Shown: positions 35,455 to 43,911 of the stretch, piece by piece
How the letters are laid out: each line of letters starts with the position of its first letter
Position numbering within the stretch: position 1 is the stretch's first letter
NCBI RefSeq assembly: GCF_001667115.1
Contig: NZ_LZIJ01000078.1
Span: 1-64,000 of the forward strand
Direction of reading: 5' to 3'
Length of the DNA stretch: 64,000 nucleotides
Source: Mycobacterium sp. 852002-51163_SCH5372311
GTDB lineage: Bacteria; Actinomycetota; Actinomycetes; Mycobacteriales; Mycobacteriaceae
The notes under the pieces: model-generated
What the model was told of the DNA's origin: nothing
The model's database searches: none
What the model saw: the letters and a program-made list of their open reading frames with translations, nothing else
Translations under genes and position numbers: made by a program

Positions 35455-36071
35455 CCGACACAGCACCGGACACACGTGGTGGGTTTCCGCAGATCAGGCC
35501 AGTCGAGGAAGCTCCTGCCGAGCTGGGCCGGTTCGTCGCCGCCATGCGTCGCCTGCAGGATCTGACCGTCTCCACCAATCCGGACAGTTCGGTGTGGGCC
35601 ACGGCGGCCCGGCAGGTCGAGAATGCCTGCGCGTTGCTGGACGGCCATCAGGTCCCGGAAACGCACGCGCCGGCCGGCCGTGTGCTCGAGCTGCCCGGGC
35701 TGGGCCACCCCCTACTGCCGCCATGGACCCTCACCCAAGCTGGTCCCGACGGCGTGACGATGCAGGGCCACTTCACCCGGTCTCACGTGGGCGGCAATCA
35801 TGCGGTGCACGGCGGCATGATCCCGCTGTTTTACGACTGGCTGTTCGGCATGGTCGTCTCCAGCGCGGACTGCCCGCCGACCCGCACCGGTTTCCTGCAC
35901 GTCGACTACCGCAACATCACCCCGATCGACGAGCCGCTGACCGCCAAGGGTCGCATCACCGAGGTCGACGGCAGGAAAATCTTCATCGGCGCGAGCATGA
36001 CCTCGGCCGACGGCACGTTGCTCACCGAAGCCAACGGCCTGATGGTCCGCCTACTACCCCACCAACCGTAA
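35451..36071 (+). CDS. PaaI-like hotdog thioesterase
   Basis: The 206-residue protein has an N-terminal helical stretch and a hotdog fold: TMQGHFTRSHVGGNHAVHGG, MIPLFYDWLFGMV, and HVDYRNITPIDEPLTAKGRI. The HGG motif and the Asp in the hotdog helix are kept, consistent with acyl-CoA thioesterase activity. The ATG overlaps the preceding stop. It ends an operon with the Rieske oxygenase and may release CoA from a pathway intermediate. It resembles the thioesterase at 52592 in having a long N-terminal helix region. Confidence 0.83.
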   Translation: MTDTAPDTRGGFPQIRPVEEAPAELGRFVAAMRRLQDLTVSTNPDSSVWATAARQVENACALLDGHQVPETHAPAGRVLELPGLGHPLLPPWTLTQAGPDGVTMQGHFTRSHVGGNHAVHGGMIPLFYDWLFGMVVSSADCPPTRTGFLHVDYRNITPIDEPLTAKGRITEVDGRKIFIGASMTSADGTLLTEANGLMVRLLPHQP

Positions 36072-36077
36072 TGTGTC

Positions 36078-36091
36078 GAGCAGACGCAAAA
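36078..36091. repeat. Relic of the GAGCAGACGCAAAA repeat family
   Basis: GAGCAGACGCAAAA is identical to the outer arm of the perfect palindrome at 24107-24169. Here the second arm is degenerate (GCGATTCTGTG). It follows the stop of the thioesterase and may be a decayed terminator. Confidence 0.45.
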
Positions 36092-36194
36092 TCGCACTGC
36101 GCGACCCTCACGACTGCGATTCTGTGTTCCCCCGCAAGCGGGTGGGCCCACACCGTAGGTAGGGGAGTGCCCCAGCTCGGCAGAAAGGGATCCT

Positions 36195-37841
36195 GTGCCT
36201 GATAGCGAATTCACGGTGCCCGCCGTCGCAGCGGCCGTCGCGGCCGCGATACCGGACCGGGAGCTGGTCATCCAGGGTGAGCGACGCTTCAGCTACGCGC
36301 AGATCCTCGAACGGTCCAACCGCCTTGCCTCATATCTGCACTCGCGGGGCCTGGGCTGTCACCGGGAACGTGCTGCGCTGGCCGGCCATGAGACGGGCCA
36401 GGATCTGATCGGCCTTTACGCCTACAACGGAAACGAATTCGTCGAGGCGTTGCTCGGCAGTTTTCAAGCCCGTGTGGCGCCGTTCAACGTCAACTACCGC
36501 TACGTCAAGAACGAATTGCACTATCTGCTGGCCGATTCGGGGGCAACCGCCCTGATCTATCACGCGGCATTCGCGCCGCGGGTAGCCGAAGTCCTGCCGG
36601 ATCTTCCGCAGCTTCGGGTCCTGCTACAGATCGCCGATGACTCCGGTCACGACTTGATCTACGGCGCGGTGGATTACGAGCGTGCTTTGGCCTCCAGTTC
36701 GCCGGCACCGCCACCCGTGCAGCATTCCCCCGATGACCTGTACGTCCTCTACACGGGTGGCACGACGGGCATGCCGAAGGGCGTGCTGTGGCGCCAGCAC
36801 GACATTTTCATGACGTCCTTCGGCGGGCGAAACCTGATGACGGGCGAGCCGTTCGGCTCGGTCGACGAGATCGTCGCGGCACTGGGTGAGGGGCCGGGCA
36901 CCAAGCTGATGATCCTGCCGCCACTGATTCACGGCGCGGCGCAGTGGAGCGTGATGATGGCGCTGACGACCGGACAGTCAGTCGTCTTTCCTTCCGTCGT
37001 AGACCATTTGGATGCCGACGACGTCGTTCGCACCATTGAGCGCGAGCGAGTGTCAGTGGTGACCGTGGTCGGCGACGCGATCGCCCGGCCATTGATCGCC
37101 GCGATCGAGAAGGGGATCGCCGACGTATCGTCGTTGGCCGTGGTGGCCAACGGCGGGGCCTTGCTGACGCCGTACGTCAAGCAGCGCTTGATCGAAACCC
37201 TGCCGAACGCTGTCGTCGTCGACGGGGTCGGGTCTTCGGAGACCGGGGCGCAGATGCATCACATGTCCATGTCGGGAGCGGTGTCCACCGGCACCTTCAA
37301 CGCCGGCCCGGACACCTTCGTAGCGGCCGAGGACTTATCCACGATCTTGCCGCCGGGCCACGACGGCATCGGCTGGCTGGCGCAACGCGGCTACGTCCCG
37401 CTCGGCTACAAGGGGGATGCGGCCAAAACGGCCAAGACCTTTCCCACGATCGACGGGGTGCGGTACGCAATTCCCGGCGACCGGGCGCGCCACCTTGCCG
37501 ACGGCCACATCGAATTACTCGGCCGCGATTCGGTGACGATCAATTCCGGCGGGGAGAAGATCTTCGCCGAGGAGGTCGAGACGGCGATCGCGTCGCATCC
37601 CGCGGTGGCCGACGTGGTGGTCGCGGGGCGGCCCAGCGAGCGTTGGGGACAGGAAGTCGTCGCCGTCGTCGCCCTTGTCGATGGCGCCCAGGCCGAGCCC
37701 GACGAGCTGGTGGCGCACGCGGCAAAGTCGTTGGCTCGCTACAAACTTCCCAAGGCGATCGTCTACCGGGCCGTGATCGAGCGCAGCCCCTCGGGCAAGG
37801 CCGACTACCGGTGGGCACGCGAGCAGGCGGTCGGCGGCTGA
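36195..37841 (+). CDS. Acyl-CoA synthetase, FadD19/FadD17-like
   Basis: The 548-residue AMP-forming ligase has P-loop YTGGTTGMPKGVLW, GVGSSETGAQ, the YRWARE C-terminus and catalytic Lys in SGKADYRW. Length, the VLW/VMW motif after the P-loop and the NSGGEKIFAEEVE hinge match the FadD19/FadD17 group of M. tuberculosis, which activates sterol side chains and similar bulky acids. The GTG at 36195 follows AAAGGGATCC. It is upstream of a P450/CoA-transferase/thiolase operon. Confidence 0.87.
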   Translation: MPDSEFTVPAVAAAVAAAIPDRELVIQGERRFSYAQILERSNRLASYLHSRGLGCHRERAALAGHETGQDLIGLYAYNGNEFVEALLGSFQARVAPFNVNYRYVKNELHYLLADSGATALIYHAAFAPRVAEVLPDLPQLRVLLQIADDSGHDLIYGAVDYERALASSSPAPPPVQHSPDDLYVLYTGGTTGMPKGVLWRQHDIFMTSFGGRNLMTGEPFGSVDEIVAALGEGPGTKLMILPPLIHGAAQWSVMMALTTGQSVVFPSVVDHLDADDVVRTIERERVSVVTVVGDAIARPLIAAIEKGIADVSSLAVVANGGALLTPYVKQRLIETLPNAVVVDGVGSSETGAQMHHMSMSGAVSTGTFNAGPDTFVAAEDLSTILPPGHDGIGWLAQRGYVPLGYKGDAAKTAKTFPTIDGVRYAIPGDRARHLADGHIELLGRDSVTINSGGEKIFAEEVETAIASHPAVADVVVAGRPSERWGQEVVAVVALVDGAQAEPDELVAHAAKSLARYKLPKAIVYRAVIERSPSGKADYRWAREQAVGG

Positions 37842-37883
37842 GCCGACGTGCCGCGCCCCCGCCAGCATCCCATTGATATTGTT

Positions 37884-37902
37884 TACTGTAAGAATTACAG
37901 TA
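37884..37902. promoter_or_regulatory. 19-bp regulon element, perfect palindrome
   Basis: TACTGTAA-GAA-TTACAGTA has perfect 8-base arms, the best copy of the element. It overlaps a likely promoter (TTGATA at 37873, 17 bases, TACAGT at 37896), as expected of a repressor operator, and lies 55 bases before the P450 start. Confidence 0.75.
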
Positions 37903-37957
37903 CGATCTTACGCAGCAACGCTCCCGTGCTAATTGCCGGACAAGCTTGGAGATCTGA

Positions 37958-39166
37958 GTGACGAGTCAAGTCGATGACGCCACCGGCGCTGCCGTGCAAT
38001 CCGTCGATCTGCGTGACCCATACCCGTTCTTCGCCCAGAAACGACGCCAGGGCGGCGTGTTCGCGGGCACAGTCATGGACTACTCCAAGACGCCGGAGAA
38101 CTTCCGGCCGAAGTGCGAGTTCTCGGCGATGTCGTTCGATGCAGTCAACACCGTGTTCCGCAACAACCACGTGTTCACGTCGAAGCTCTATGACAAGACG
38201 ATCGGGTTGTTCATGGGGCCGACCATTCTGGCGATGGAGGGCAGGGAGCATCGCGAACACCGCAACCTCGTATCGGCGGCATTCAAGTCCAAGGCGCTGG
38301 CCCGTTGGGAACCGACGATCGTGCGCCCGACCTGCAACGCCTTGATCGACGAGTTCGTCGATACCAGCCGGGCCGATTTGGTCCGGGATTTCACTTTTGT
38401 GTTCCCCACCCGGATCATCGCGCAGCTGCTGGGGCTGCCGGCCGAAGACCTGCCGATGTTCCGCAAGCGAGCCGTCGAGGTGATCAGCTACCACGTCAAC
38501 TACGAACGCGCCTTCGAGGCGTCGGCGGCGCTCAAGGATTACTTCCTCGAACAGATCGAGAAGCGCAAATCCAAGCCCACCGAAGACATCATCGGCGATC
38601 TGGTCACCGCGGAGATCGACGGCGAAAAGCTCAGCGACGAGGCCATCTATTCCTTCCTGCGGCTGCTGTTGCCCGCCGGGCTGGAAACCACCTACCGCTC
38701 CTCGGGCAACCTATTGTTTCTGCTGCTCAGGCATCCCGACCAATTCGCTGCTCTGCAGTCCGACCGTGGGCTGATCGGCCAGGCGATCGAAGAGGGGCTG
38801 CGCTTCGAGACCCCGCTGACCACCGTGCAGCGTTACACCACCGAAGACACTGAGCTGGACGGGGTTTCGATTCCGGCAAGCGCCATGATCAGTGTGTGCA
38901 TAGGCTCGGCGAACCGTGACGAGCGGCGCTGGGAGCGTCCAGAGGAATTCGATATTTTCCGTAACCACATGCCGCACATCTCTTTCGCCGCCGGTGAGCA
39001 CACTTGTCTGGGCCTGCACCTGGCGCGGCTGGAAACCCGGGTCGCGCTGGAATGCCTGCTGGATCGGTTGACCCGCGTCGAACTGGTCACCGATGACGAT
39101 CCACATATCCACGGTCAGCCGTTCCGCTCCCCGACGGCCATTCCGGTGAAGTTCGAGGTGGCATAA
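37958..39166 (+). CDS. Cytochrome P450 (paralogue of 15809 gene)
   Basis: The 402-residue P450 has the I-helix LLLPAGLETTYRSSGN (AGxET), ExxR helix EEGLRFETP and haem loop FAAGEHTCLGLHLARLE. It is close in sequence to the P450 at 15809, with matching TSKLYDKTIGL / TSAKYDQTIGL and DIIGDLVTAEIDGEKL blocks. GTG at 37958 is placed 7 bases after GGAG. It starts an operon with a CoA-transferase and an Ltp2-like thiolase. Two related P450s under the same operator type suggest successive or alternative oxidations of one substrate class. Confidence 0.9.
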   Translation: MTSQVDDATGAAVQSVDLRDPYPFFAQKRRQGGVFAGTVMDYSKTPENFRPKCEFSAMSFDAVNTVFRNNHVFTSKLYDKTIGLFMGPTILAMEGREHREHRNLVSAAFKSKALARWEPTIVRPTCNALIDEFVDTSRADLVRDFTFVFPTRIIAQLLGLPAEDLPMFRKRAVEVISYHVNYERAFEASAALKDYFLEQIEKRKSKPTEDIIGDLVTAEIDGEKLSDEAIYSFLRLLLPAGLETTYRSSGNLLFLLLRHPDQFAALQSDRGLIGQAIEEGLRFETPLTTVQRYTTEDTELDGVSIPASAMISVCIGSANRDERRWERPEEFDIFRNHMPHISFAAGEHTCLGLHLARLETRVALECLLDRLTRVELVTDDDPHIHGQPFRSPTAIPVKFEVA

Positions 39167-39182
39167 CCGTGGTGCGATCGCA

Positions 39183-40409
39183 ATGATCAAGGTAATGGCG
39201 GGCTTTCGAGTTCTGGAGGTTGCACAGTTCACATTCGTCCCGGCGGCCGGAGCCATCCTGGCCGATTGGGGGGCGGACGTCATCAAGGTCGAGCATCCTC
39301 TGCGTGGTGACACCCAACGAGGCTTCCTCAACATGGGTGGCATCCGGGTCGACCCGGACCGCCATCCGCTCATGGAGCATCCCAACCGGGGCAAGCGCAG
39401 CGTCGGGATCGACATCTCCACATTGGGCGGGCAGGAAGTCCTCTATGAATTGGCCAGAACCTCCGATGTGTTCCTCACCAATTACCTGCCCGCGCAACGC
39501 CAGAAAAACAACTTCGATGTTGAACACATCCGCGGGGTCAATCCAGATATCGTCTACGCCCGCGGAACGGCTTACGGCGACAAGGGCATCGAACGCGACG
39601 TCGGCGGATATGACGGAACGGCGTTCTGGACACGCAGCGGCATAGGCTACGCGCTGACGCCTGAGGAGCTGGGTGGCGCACTGACACAAGGCATTCCCGC
39701 CTTCGGCGATTCCATCGGCGGGATGAACATCGCCGGCGGCATCTCGGCCGCGCTGCTGCATCGGGAGCGCACCGGCGAAGCCCTCGAGGTCGACGTGTCG
39801 TTGCTGAGCACCGCCTGGTGGGCGGCGGGGGCAAGCGTGACACAGGGCATGGAGAGCGGAGAGGTGATGCGGGTCGGGATGCCGGGATCGGCTGAGCCGT
39901 CAGTCAATCCATTCATGGGCAACTACCGAACCTCCGACGGCGGCACCATCAACCTGTGCATCATCAGCCCGACCGGCTGCATCCGTGACACTTTCGAGCA
40001 TCTCGGCATCCCCGAGGCGGCCGACGATCCACGCTTCGCCGAGGTGCTGCCGTTGCTGCGAAACGCTGATGCGGCAGCAGAATTGATCGCCAAGGCATTC
40101 GCCGGCAAACCCTTTGACTACTGGCGGCAGCACTTGAAGACGATGAAAGGCCAATGGGCGCCATTCCAGAGCCTGCTCGACCTGGCGGACGACGAACAGG
40201 CCATCGCCAACGACATGATCGCCGAAGTCGAGCTCGCCGCGGGTGGCGAGCCGTTTCGCGTCGTGCGCGGGCCTGTCCAGTTCAACCATGAGCCGCTGAC
40301 GACCACCCGGGCACCCCAGGCGTCCGAGCACACCGAAATTGTTCTGATGGAACTCGGCATGGATTGGGACCGCATCGCCGAACTGAAAGAATCGGGAGCC
40401 ATAGCTTGA
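39183..40409 (+). CDS. CaiB/BaiF family (type III) CoA-transferase, possibly altered active site
   Basis: The 408-residue protein has FRVLEVAQFTFVPAAGAILA, DWGADVIKVEHPLRGD, NRGKRSVGIDIS and FGDSIGGMNIAGGISAALLH. Type III CoA-transferases move CoA between acids through an aspartyl intermediate. The motif where that Asp is normally found (in formyl-CoA transferase MQDAV, in MCR MVDGS) reads SLLSTAW, so a Ser may occupy the position; the alignment is by eye. It is placed between a P450 and a thiolase; it could move CoA among pathway intermediates or act as a racemase. It is partly overlapped by the next gene start (TTGA). Confidence 0.85.
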   Translation: MIKVMAGFRVLEVAQFTFVPAAGAILADWGADVIKVEHPLRGDTQRGFLNMGGIRVDPDRHPLMEHPNRGKRSVGIDISTLGGQEVLYELARTSDVFLTNYLPAQRQKNNFDVEHIRGVNPDIVYARGTAYGDKGIERDVGGYDGTAFWTRSGIGYALTPEELGGALTQGIPAFGDSIGGMNIAGGISAALLHRERTGEALEVDVSLLSTAWWAAGASVTQGMESGEVMRVGMPGSAEPSVNPFMGNYRTSDGGTINLCIISPTGCIRDTFEHLGIPEAADDPRFAEVLPLLRNADAAAELIAKAFAGKPFDYWRQHLKTMKGQWAPFQSLLDLADDEQAIANDMIAEVELAAGGEPFRVVRGPVQFNHEPLTTTRAPQASEHTEIVLMELGMDWDRIAELKESGAIA

Positions 40410-41551
40410 CTGACGTTGCCATTATCGGTGTGGGTCTGCATCCGTTCGGCCGCTTCGAGGGGAAGTCCGCGATGGAAATGGCCGCCGATGCCATCCAGCT
40501 CGCACTGTCCGATGCCGGTCTGGAATGGAAGGACATCCAGTTCGCGGTGGGCGGCAGCTGGACGGTCGCGAACCCGGACGCGATCGTCGGCATGGTCGGG
40601 CTCACCGGTATCCCGTTCACCGATGTATTCAATGCCTGCGCGACGGCGGCCAGCGCGACGAAGTTGTGCGCTGACGGTATTCGGCTGGGAGATTACGACA
40701 TTGGCATCGCCATCGGTATGGACAAACACCCGCGCGGGGCCTTCACAGAGGATCCCGCGCTGGTCGGCATGCCGAGCTGGTACGCCGAGAACGGGCAATA
40801 CCTCACCACCAAGTTCTTCGGCATGAAAGCCAACCGCTACCTGCACGACCACAACATCTCCGTCGGCACGCTCGCCAAGGTCGCGGCGAAGAACTTTCGC
40901 AACGGGGCTTTGAACCCCAACGCGTTTCGCCGCAAGCCGATGCCCGAGGAAGCGATCCTCAACTCGCCGGTGCTGAACTACCCGCTGACCCAGTACATGT
41001 TCTGCGCTCCCGACGAAGGCGCCGCCGCGGCCATCATGTGCCGAGCCGACATCGCGCACCGCTTCACGGCCAAACCCGTCTATGTGCGCGCGGTCGAGGT
41101 CCGCACCCGCCGCTACGGCGCCTACGAAGTCAACACCACCTACGCACCGGTCGAGGAAGACGTCTCGCCGACCGTCTATGCCGCCAAGGCTGCGTTCGAA
41201 AAGGCAGGTCTGGCACCGGAAGACGTCGACGTCATCCAGCTACAAGACACCGACGCCGGCGCCGAGGTCATGCACATGGCCGAAGCGGGATTCTGCGCCG
41301 ATGGTGAGCAGGAGAAGCTGTTGGCCGACGGGGCGACCGAGATCACCGGCGCGATGCCGGTCAACACCGACGGCGGGCTGATCGCCAATGGCGAGCCGAT
41401 CGGGGCGTCCGGGCTGCGGCAGGTGCACGAGCTGGTGCGCCAGTTGCGCGGTGAGGCCGGTGACCGCCAGGTCCCCGGAAATCCGCGCGCCGGGTTCGCT
41501 CAGGTTTACGGCGCACCCGGCACCGCCGCCGCGACGATTCTGACGACCTGA
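40406..41551 (+). CDS. Thiolase-fold lipid-transfer protein (Ltp2-like aldolase)
   Basis: The 381-residue thiolase-superfamily protein has VAIIGVGLHPFGRFEGKSAM, FNACATAASATKLCADGIRL, VGTLAKVAAKNFRNGALNPN, and a C-terminal GGLIANGEPIGASGLRQVHE. This is the SCP2/Ltp2 pattern; mycobacterial Ltp2 proteins carry out retro-aldol cleavage of sterol side-chain CoA esters, usually with a DUF35 partner (not seen nearby). The TTG at 40406 overlaps the preceding stop (TTGA), and is preferred since homology begins there. It ends the P450-CoA-transferase-thiolase operon. Confidence 0.85.
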   Translation: MTDVAIIGVGLHPFGRFEGKSAMEMAADAIQLALSDAGLEWKDIQFAVGGSWTVANPDAIVGMVGLTGIPFTDVFNACATAASATKLCADGIRLGDYDIGIAIGMDKHPRGAFTEDPALVGMPSWYAENGQYLTTKFFGMKANRYLHDHNISVGTLAKVAAKNFRNGALNPNAFRRKPMPEEAILNSPVLNYPLTQYMFCAPDEGAAAAIMCRADIAHRFTAKPVYVRAVEVRTRRYGAYEVNTTYAPVEEDVSPTVYAAKAAFEKAGLAPEDVDVIQLQDTDAGAEVMHMAEAGFCADGEQEKLLADGATEITGAMPVNTDGGLIANGEPIGASGLRQVHELVRQLRGEAGDRQVPGNPRAGFAQVYGAPGTAAATILTT

Positions 41552-41564
41552 CCGCTCAGGCCCC

Positions 41565-41626
41565 GCCGAACGTGCACAAAATGCCGGCCGGACCGGCGTG
41601 TCCCTGTACAGACACGCACGCTCGCG
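41565..41626. terminator. 62-base palindromic repeat, copy 3 (inverted, diverged)
   Basis: Read on the minus strand it matches copies 1 and 2: CGCGAGCGTGCGTGTCTGTACA at the outer arm, then ACACGCCGG and CGGCATTTTGTGCACG. The other arm has drifted. It again lies between two convergent gene ends (41551 and 41649). Confidence 0.6.
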
Positions 41627-41648
41627 GCCGTGGAGGTGATCAGCTCAC

Positions 41649-42833
41649 CTACTTGACCGCCGCTGCATACGCGGGCTTGCCGAGACCGAGCGTGTATTGG
41701 GCGATCATGTTGCGGAACACCTCCAGCGTTCCGCCGTAGATGCCCACCAAGGGCGCGAAGCGATAGACGTATTCGGCGCTGCCGTCGTCGGCGGCCCCGT
41801 CGGTCCCGTACGGCAGCGCTGAAGCGGCCCCCAGCAAGTCCATCAGATCCGGGGATATGTCACGCATCGTCTGCGCGATCGCCACCCGGCCGAAGATGTT
41901 CGGGGCCGACAGCGCCGCCTCCATCCGCGCGACGCTGCGGCCGAGCCGATACCCGACCGACTGATCGTCGAGCAGCCGACGTCCGTCGGCATCCGGCCGT
42001 GTCACCCGCGCCGCAGCCTTGTCCACCGCTGTCGACATCGAACCGGCCTGGTGCATCATGATCGAGTTGTCCTGCAAGCCATCTGGGGAGGCAGCCACGG
42101 CGCCGTGTTCGGTGTTGAGCGGTTCCCGCAGGACCGTCCAGCCCGCGTTCACCTCGCCCAGCCGGTACTTGTCGCCGACCCGCACGTCGCTGTAGTAGAC
42201 GATGTTGGTGCGGTCACCGTCCACCGTTCGGATGCCCTGGATTTCGATGCCCGGTGAGTCCAGCGGAACCAGAAACATGGTCAGGCTCTTGTGTTTTGGC
42301 GCGTCGGGCGCGGTGTTGGTGATGAGAAATACGTACTGGCAGTTATGGGCACCGGTGGTGAACATCTTGGAACCATTGATGACCCAGCCGTCACCGTCAC
42401 GCACCGCGCGGGTCCTGCAGGTGGCGACGTCGGAGCCGCCTTCGGGTTCGGTGTAGCCGAGGCACAGCCGGACGTGGCCGCTGAATACTCCCGGCATCAC
42501 CTCTTCCTGCAGTTCGGGCGAGCCGAACTTGGCTACCGACCTCGCCACCATGGCGGTGGTGCCCCAGGTCACCCACGGCACATGCGCTCGCCGTTTCTCC
42601 AGCTCCCAGATCCGCCGCTGTACCCGGGTGAAGCCACCGTCGGCTGCCGGCTTCCATTCGCCGGCCAAGTATCCTGCGGCGCCGAACGCCAAGTGCAAGC
42701 CCTCGTCGAAGTTGTCACCCGTCTCGCGATCACGACGCCTGACCTCTTCGGTCATATGCGCCGCCAAGAAGGTTCGCGCCTCGTCGTAGAACGCCTGGTC
42801 CTCGTCGGAGAGCTGAACGCGGGAGAAATCCAT
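41649..42833 (-). CDS. Acyl-CoA dehydrogenase, first-type subunit of a FadE pair
   Basis: The 394-residue acyl-CoA dehydrogenase has the active-site style GYTEPEGGSDVATCRTRAV, NGSKMFTTGAHNC and C-terminal GIYGGTLEVFRNMIAQYTLG. It pairs with the upstream FadE (13 bases apart) as in the alpha2beta2 dehydrogenases of steroid catabolism. A longer upstream frame is shadow. It is the last gene of a long operon with two amidohydrolases and a FadD. Confidence 0.87.
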   Translation of the reverse strand: MDFSRVQLSDEDQAFYDEARTFLAAHMTEEVRRRDRETGDNFDEGLHLAFGAAGYLAGEWKPAADGGFTRVQRRIWELEKRRAHVPWVTWGTTAMVARSVAKFGSPELQEEVMPGVFSGHVRLCLGYTEPEGGSDVATCRTRAVRDGDGWVINGSKMFTTGAHNCQYVFLITNTAPDAPKHKSLTMFLVPLDSPGIEIQGIRTVDGDRTNIVYYSDVRVGDKYRLGEVNAGWTVLREPLNTEHGAVAASPDGLQDNSIMMHQAGSMSTAVDKAAARVTRPDADGRRLLDDQSVGYRLGRSVARMEAALSAPNIFGRVAIAQTMRDISPDLMDLLGAASALPYGTDGAADDGSAEYVYRFAPLVGIYGGTLEVFRNMIAQYTLGLGKPAYAAAVK

Positions 42834-42846
42834 GGTGGCTCCTGTC

Positions 42847-43911
42847 CTAGACTTGCGCGGCCTGTTGTGCCGTCTCACGGGCGGCGACGATGTCCGCGAT
42901 CCGCTGAGCAGTCGCGCCCGGATCCCCGGCCGCCAACGGCCAGCCCCTGGCTCGCACCAGATAGGCCGTCGCGGCGGCCTCGGCCGAAACCCCAAGCCCG
43001 CCTTGGATGTGGACGGCCATGGTCGCGGCTTTGGCGGCTTCCTCGGCCATGAAGACAAACGCCGACGGTGCCAGCTCGGGCCGTTCATCCGGCTCGTTGT
43101 CCAGGAACCAGGCAGCTCGCCGCGCCAGGTTGCGTCCGCCCTGGACGGTGATGGCCATGTTGGCCAGCGGATGCGAAATGCCCTGCAGCGTAGAGATTGG
43201 CACGCCCAGCGTATAGCGGGTCTTGGCGAACTCAGCTGCGATGGTCGTGGTCTCCTCGACCAGACCGACCAGTGCCGCAGCGGTCAACAGTCGCCACTCA
43301 TCCAGTGCCCGTTGGTAACTCGCCAGCGCTTCTGGTCCGTCGGCAACGACCGTACGGGTGTCGGCGGCAGCCGGATCAACCCAGGCCATCGGCAGCCGGC
43401 CGATATTGTCGACCTTCGCGGGCCGGGTTGCGAAGGTCAGGCGCACAATCGTGTCGCCCTCCCGGACCAGGATGTGATCGGCAACCGAGCCCGTCGGTAT
43501 CAGTCGGGGCCCTTGCCCGCTGCCGATGCGCGCATCGAGTGCGGCGAGCTGTTCGCCGGCAGCCACCCCGGCGGTCTCGGCACCCAGTGCCGAAAGGCGT
43601 GCCAAAAGCCTTGCGGCGCAGACATGGTCGATCCACGGCACGGGCGCCAGCACCCGCCCGATCTCCTCGGCCACCAGGGTGAGATCGACCAGCGTCGCAC
43701 CGTCACCGCCGCTGGATTCGGGTAGCGCCATCGTCGAGGCGCCCATCGCGCACAACCGCTCCCAGAGATTCTTGTCGAAGCCGGAAGGCTCCGCGGCGCG
43801 GACGGTTTCGATCGGGCAATGGGTCTTGAAAAACTGCCGGTAGGCCGTTTGCAGATCCACGTGGTGTTCGGACAGGCTGTAGTCCTGCCTGCGAAGTTCG
43901 AAGCGATCCAT
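42847..43911 (-). CDS. Acyl-CoA dehydrogenase, second-type subunit of a FadE pair
   Basis: The 354-residue FadE has ALPESSGGDGATLVDLTLVA, a shortened and divergent middle domain, and a C-domain with TRYTLGVPISTLQGISHPLA and IQGGLGVSAEAAATAYLVRA. It lacks a clear SEPxxGSD motif, in keeping with the non-catalytic or half-site subunit of heterotetrameric enzymes. The ATG overlaps the amidohydrolase stop by one base (TGATG). Confidence 0.84.
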   Translation of the reverse strand: MDRFELRRQDYSLSEHHVDLQTAYRQFFKTHCPIETVRAAEPSGFDKNLWERLCAMGASTMALPESSGGDGATLVDLTLVAEEIGRVLAPVPWIDHVCAARLLARLSALGAETAGVAAGEQLAALDARIGSGQGPRLIPTGSVADHILVREGDTIVRLTFATRPAKVDNIGRLPMAWVDPAAADTRTVVADGPEALASYQRALDEWRLLTAAALVGLVEETTTIAAEFAKTRYTLGVPISTLQGISHPLANMAITVQGGRNLARRAAWFLDNEPDERPELAPSAFVFMAEEAAKAATMAVHIQGGLGVSAEAAATAYLVRARGWPLAAGDPGATAQRIADIVAARETAQQAAQV

